Source: Gammaproteobacteria bacterium
Lineage (GTDB): Bacteria; Pseudomonadota; Gammaproteobacteria; Francisellales; CACEW01
Length of the DNA stretch: 5,650 nucleotides
NCBI GenBank assembly: GCA_028282045.1
Contig: JANQIS010000001.1
Span: 1 to 5,650 of the forward strand
Direction: 5' to 3'
Under the pieces are notes generated by a model. It saw only the letters and a program-made list of their open reading frames with translations, was not told the origin of the DNA and ran no database searches. This document shows, one piece after another, positions 5,485 to 5,650 of this stretch (positions within the stretch are counted from its first letter, which is position 1; each line of letters begins with the position of its first letter). The translations under genes and the position numbers were made by a program.

Positions 5485-5650
5485 TTAGTGATGGACGGCC
5501 TCAATGTGCTGCGCCAGGCGATCCAGGCGGTTTTGTAGAGTAACGATATCTTCATAAAAATCAGCGACAGCCTCTTTGGGAGGCAATAACCGGGCTTCTT
5601 CTTGTAAATACTCTATGACATCCAGGTGTGTGCTGTGTGCAGTAGCCTTG
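5485..5650 (-). CDS. C-terminal end of an unidentified protein, truncated by the right window edge
   Basis: On the minus strand an open frame enters from the right edge and runs for 54 residues to a TAA at 5487-5485. It reads from KATAHSTHLDVIEYLQEEAR to LDRLAQHIEAVHH. The last part (about residues 31-50 of the fragment) has a heptad-like Leu/Ile spacing, suggesting a coiled coil. No in-frame Met is present, so the start lies outside the window. I do not recognise the family. It lies on the same strand as guaC with a gap of about 100 bp that holds the guaC operator-like region, so guaC probably has its own promoter. Confidence 0.6.
   Translation of the reverse strand, partial: KATAHSTHLDVIEYLQEEARLLPPKEAVADFYEDIVTLQNRLDRLAQHIEAVHH

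Overview
The window looks like a gammaproteobacterial chromosome segment carrying one foreign-looking insert. A P-II protein of the GlnK type sits divergently next to ubiK, an arrangement I recall from Pseudomonas-type genomes. There is also a CpdA-type cAMP phosphodiesterase, a GMP reductase and a family 9 (heptosyltransferase-like) glycosyltransferase. I cannot name the genus from sequence alone. The housekeeping genes have moderate GC (35 of 60 bases in 4681-4740), while the insert is visibly AT-rich (19 of 60 in 2221-2280, hand count).

Left block (1-1487, minus strand): a tightly packed operon, read right to left. It holds glnK (P-II), cpdA (11-nt overlap), a small exported His-rich protein (4-nt ATGA overlap) and the start of a further gene running off the left edge. 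A 149-bp divergent spacer separates glnK from ubiK (1637-1870, plus strand), whose product assists ubiquinone biosynthesis.

Middle block (1890-3318): this is the most notable part. A perfect 47-bp direct repeat (1930-1976 and 3272-3318) brackets about 1.34 kb. The right copy is the in-frame 3' end of the glycosyltransferase gene. The left copy is an orphaned duplicate of that 3' end with a different tail, ending 20 bp from ubiK. The simplest reading is an ancestral convergent ubiK / glycosyltransferase pair that was split by a small unit inserted in the 3' end of the glycosyltransferase gene. The unit keeps the reading frame and supplies a new C-terminal tail. It contains one complete gene, an AT-rich orphan of 375 aa with a strong ribosome binding site and its own candidate promoter. 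No recombinase is visible, so the unit would have to be mobilised in trans or be a decayed remnant.

Right block (3256-5650, minus strand): guaC (GMP reductase, purine salvage) followed after 4 nt by the glycosyltransferase, probably one transcript. Upstream of guaC are two symmetrical sequences, one spanning a candidate -10 box, which look like an operator region. At the right edge is the C-terminal end of an unidentified coiled-coil-like protein.
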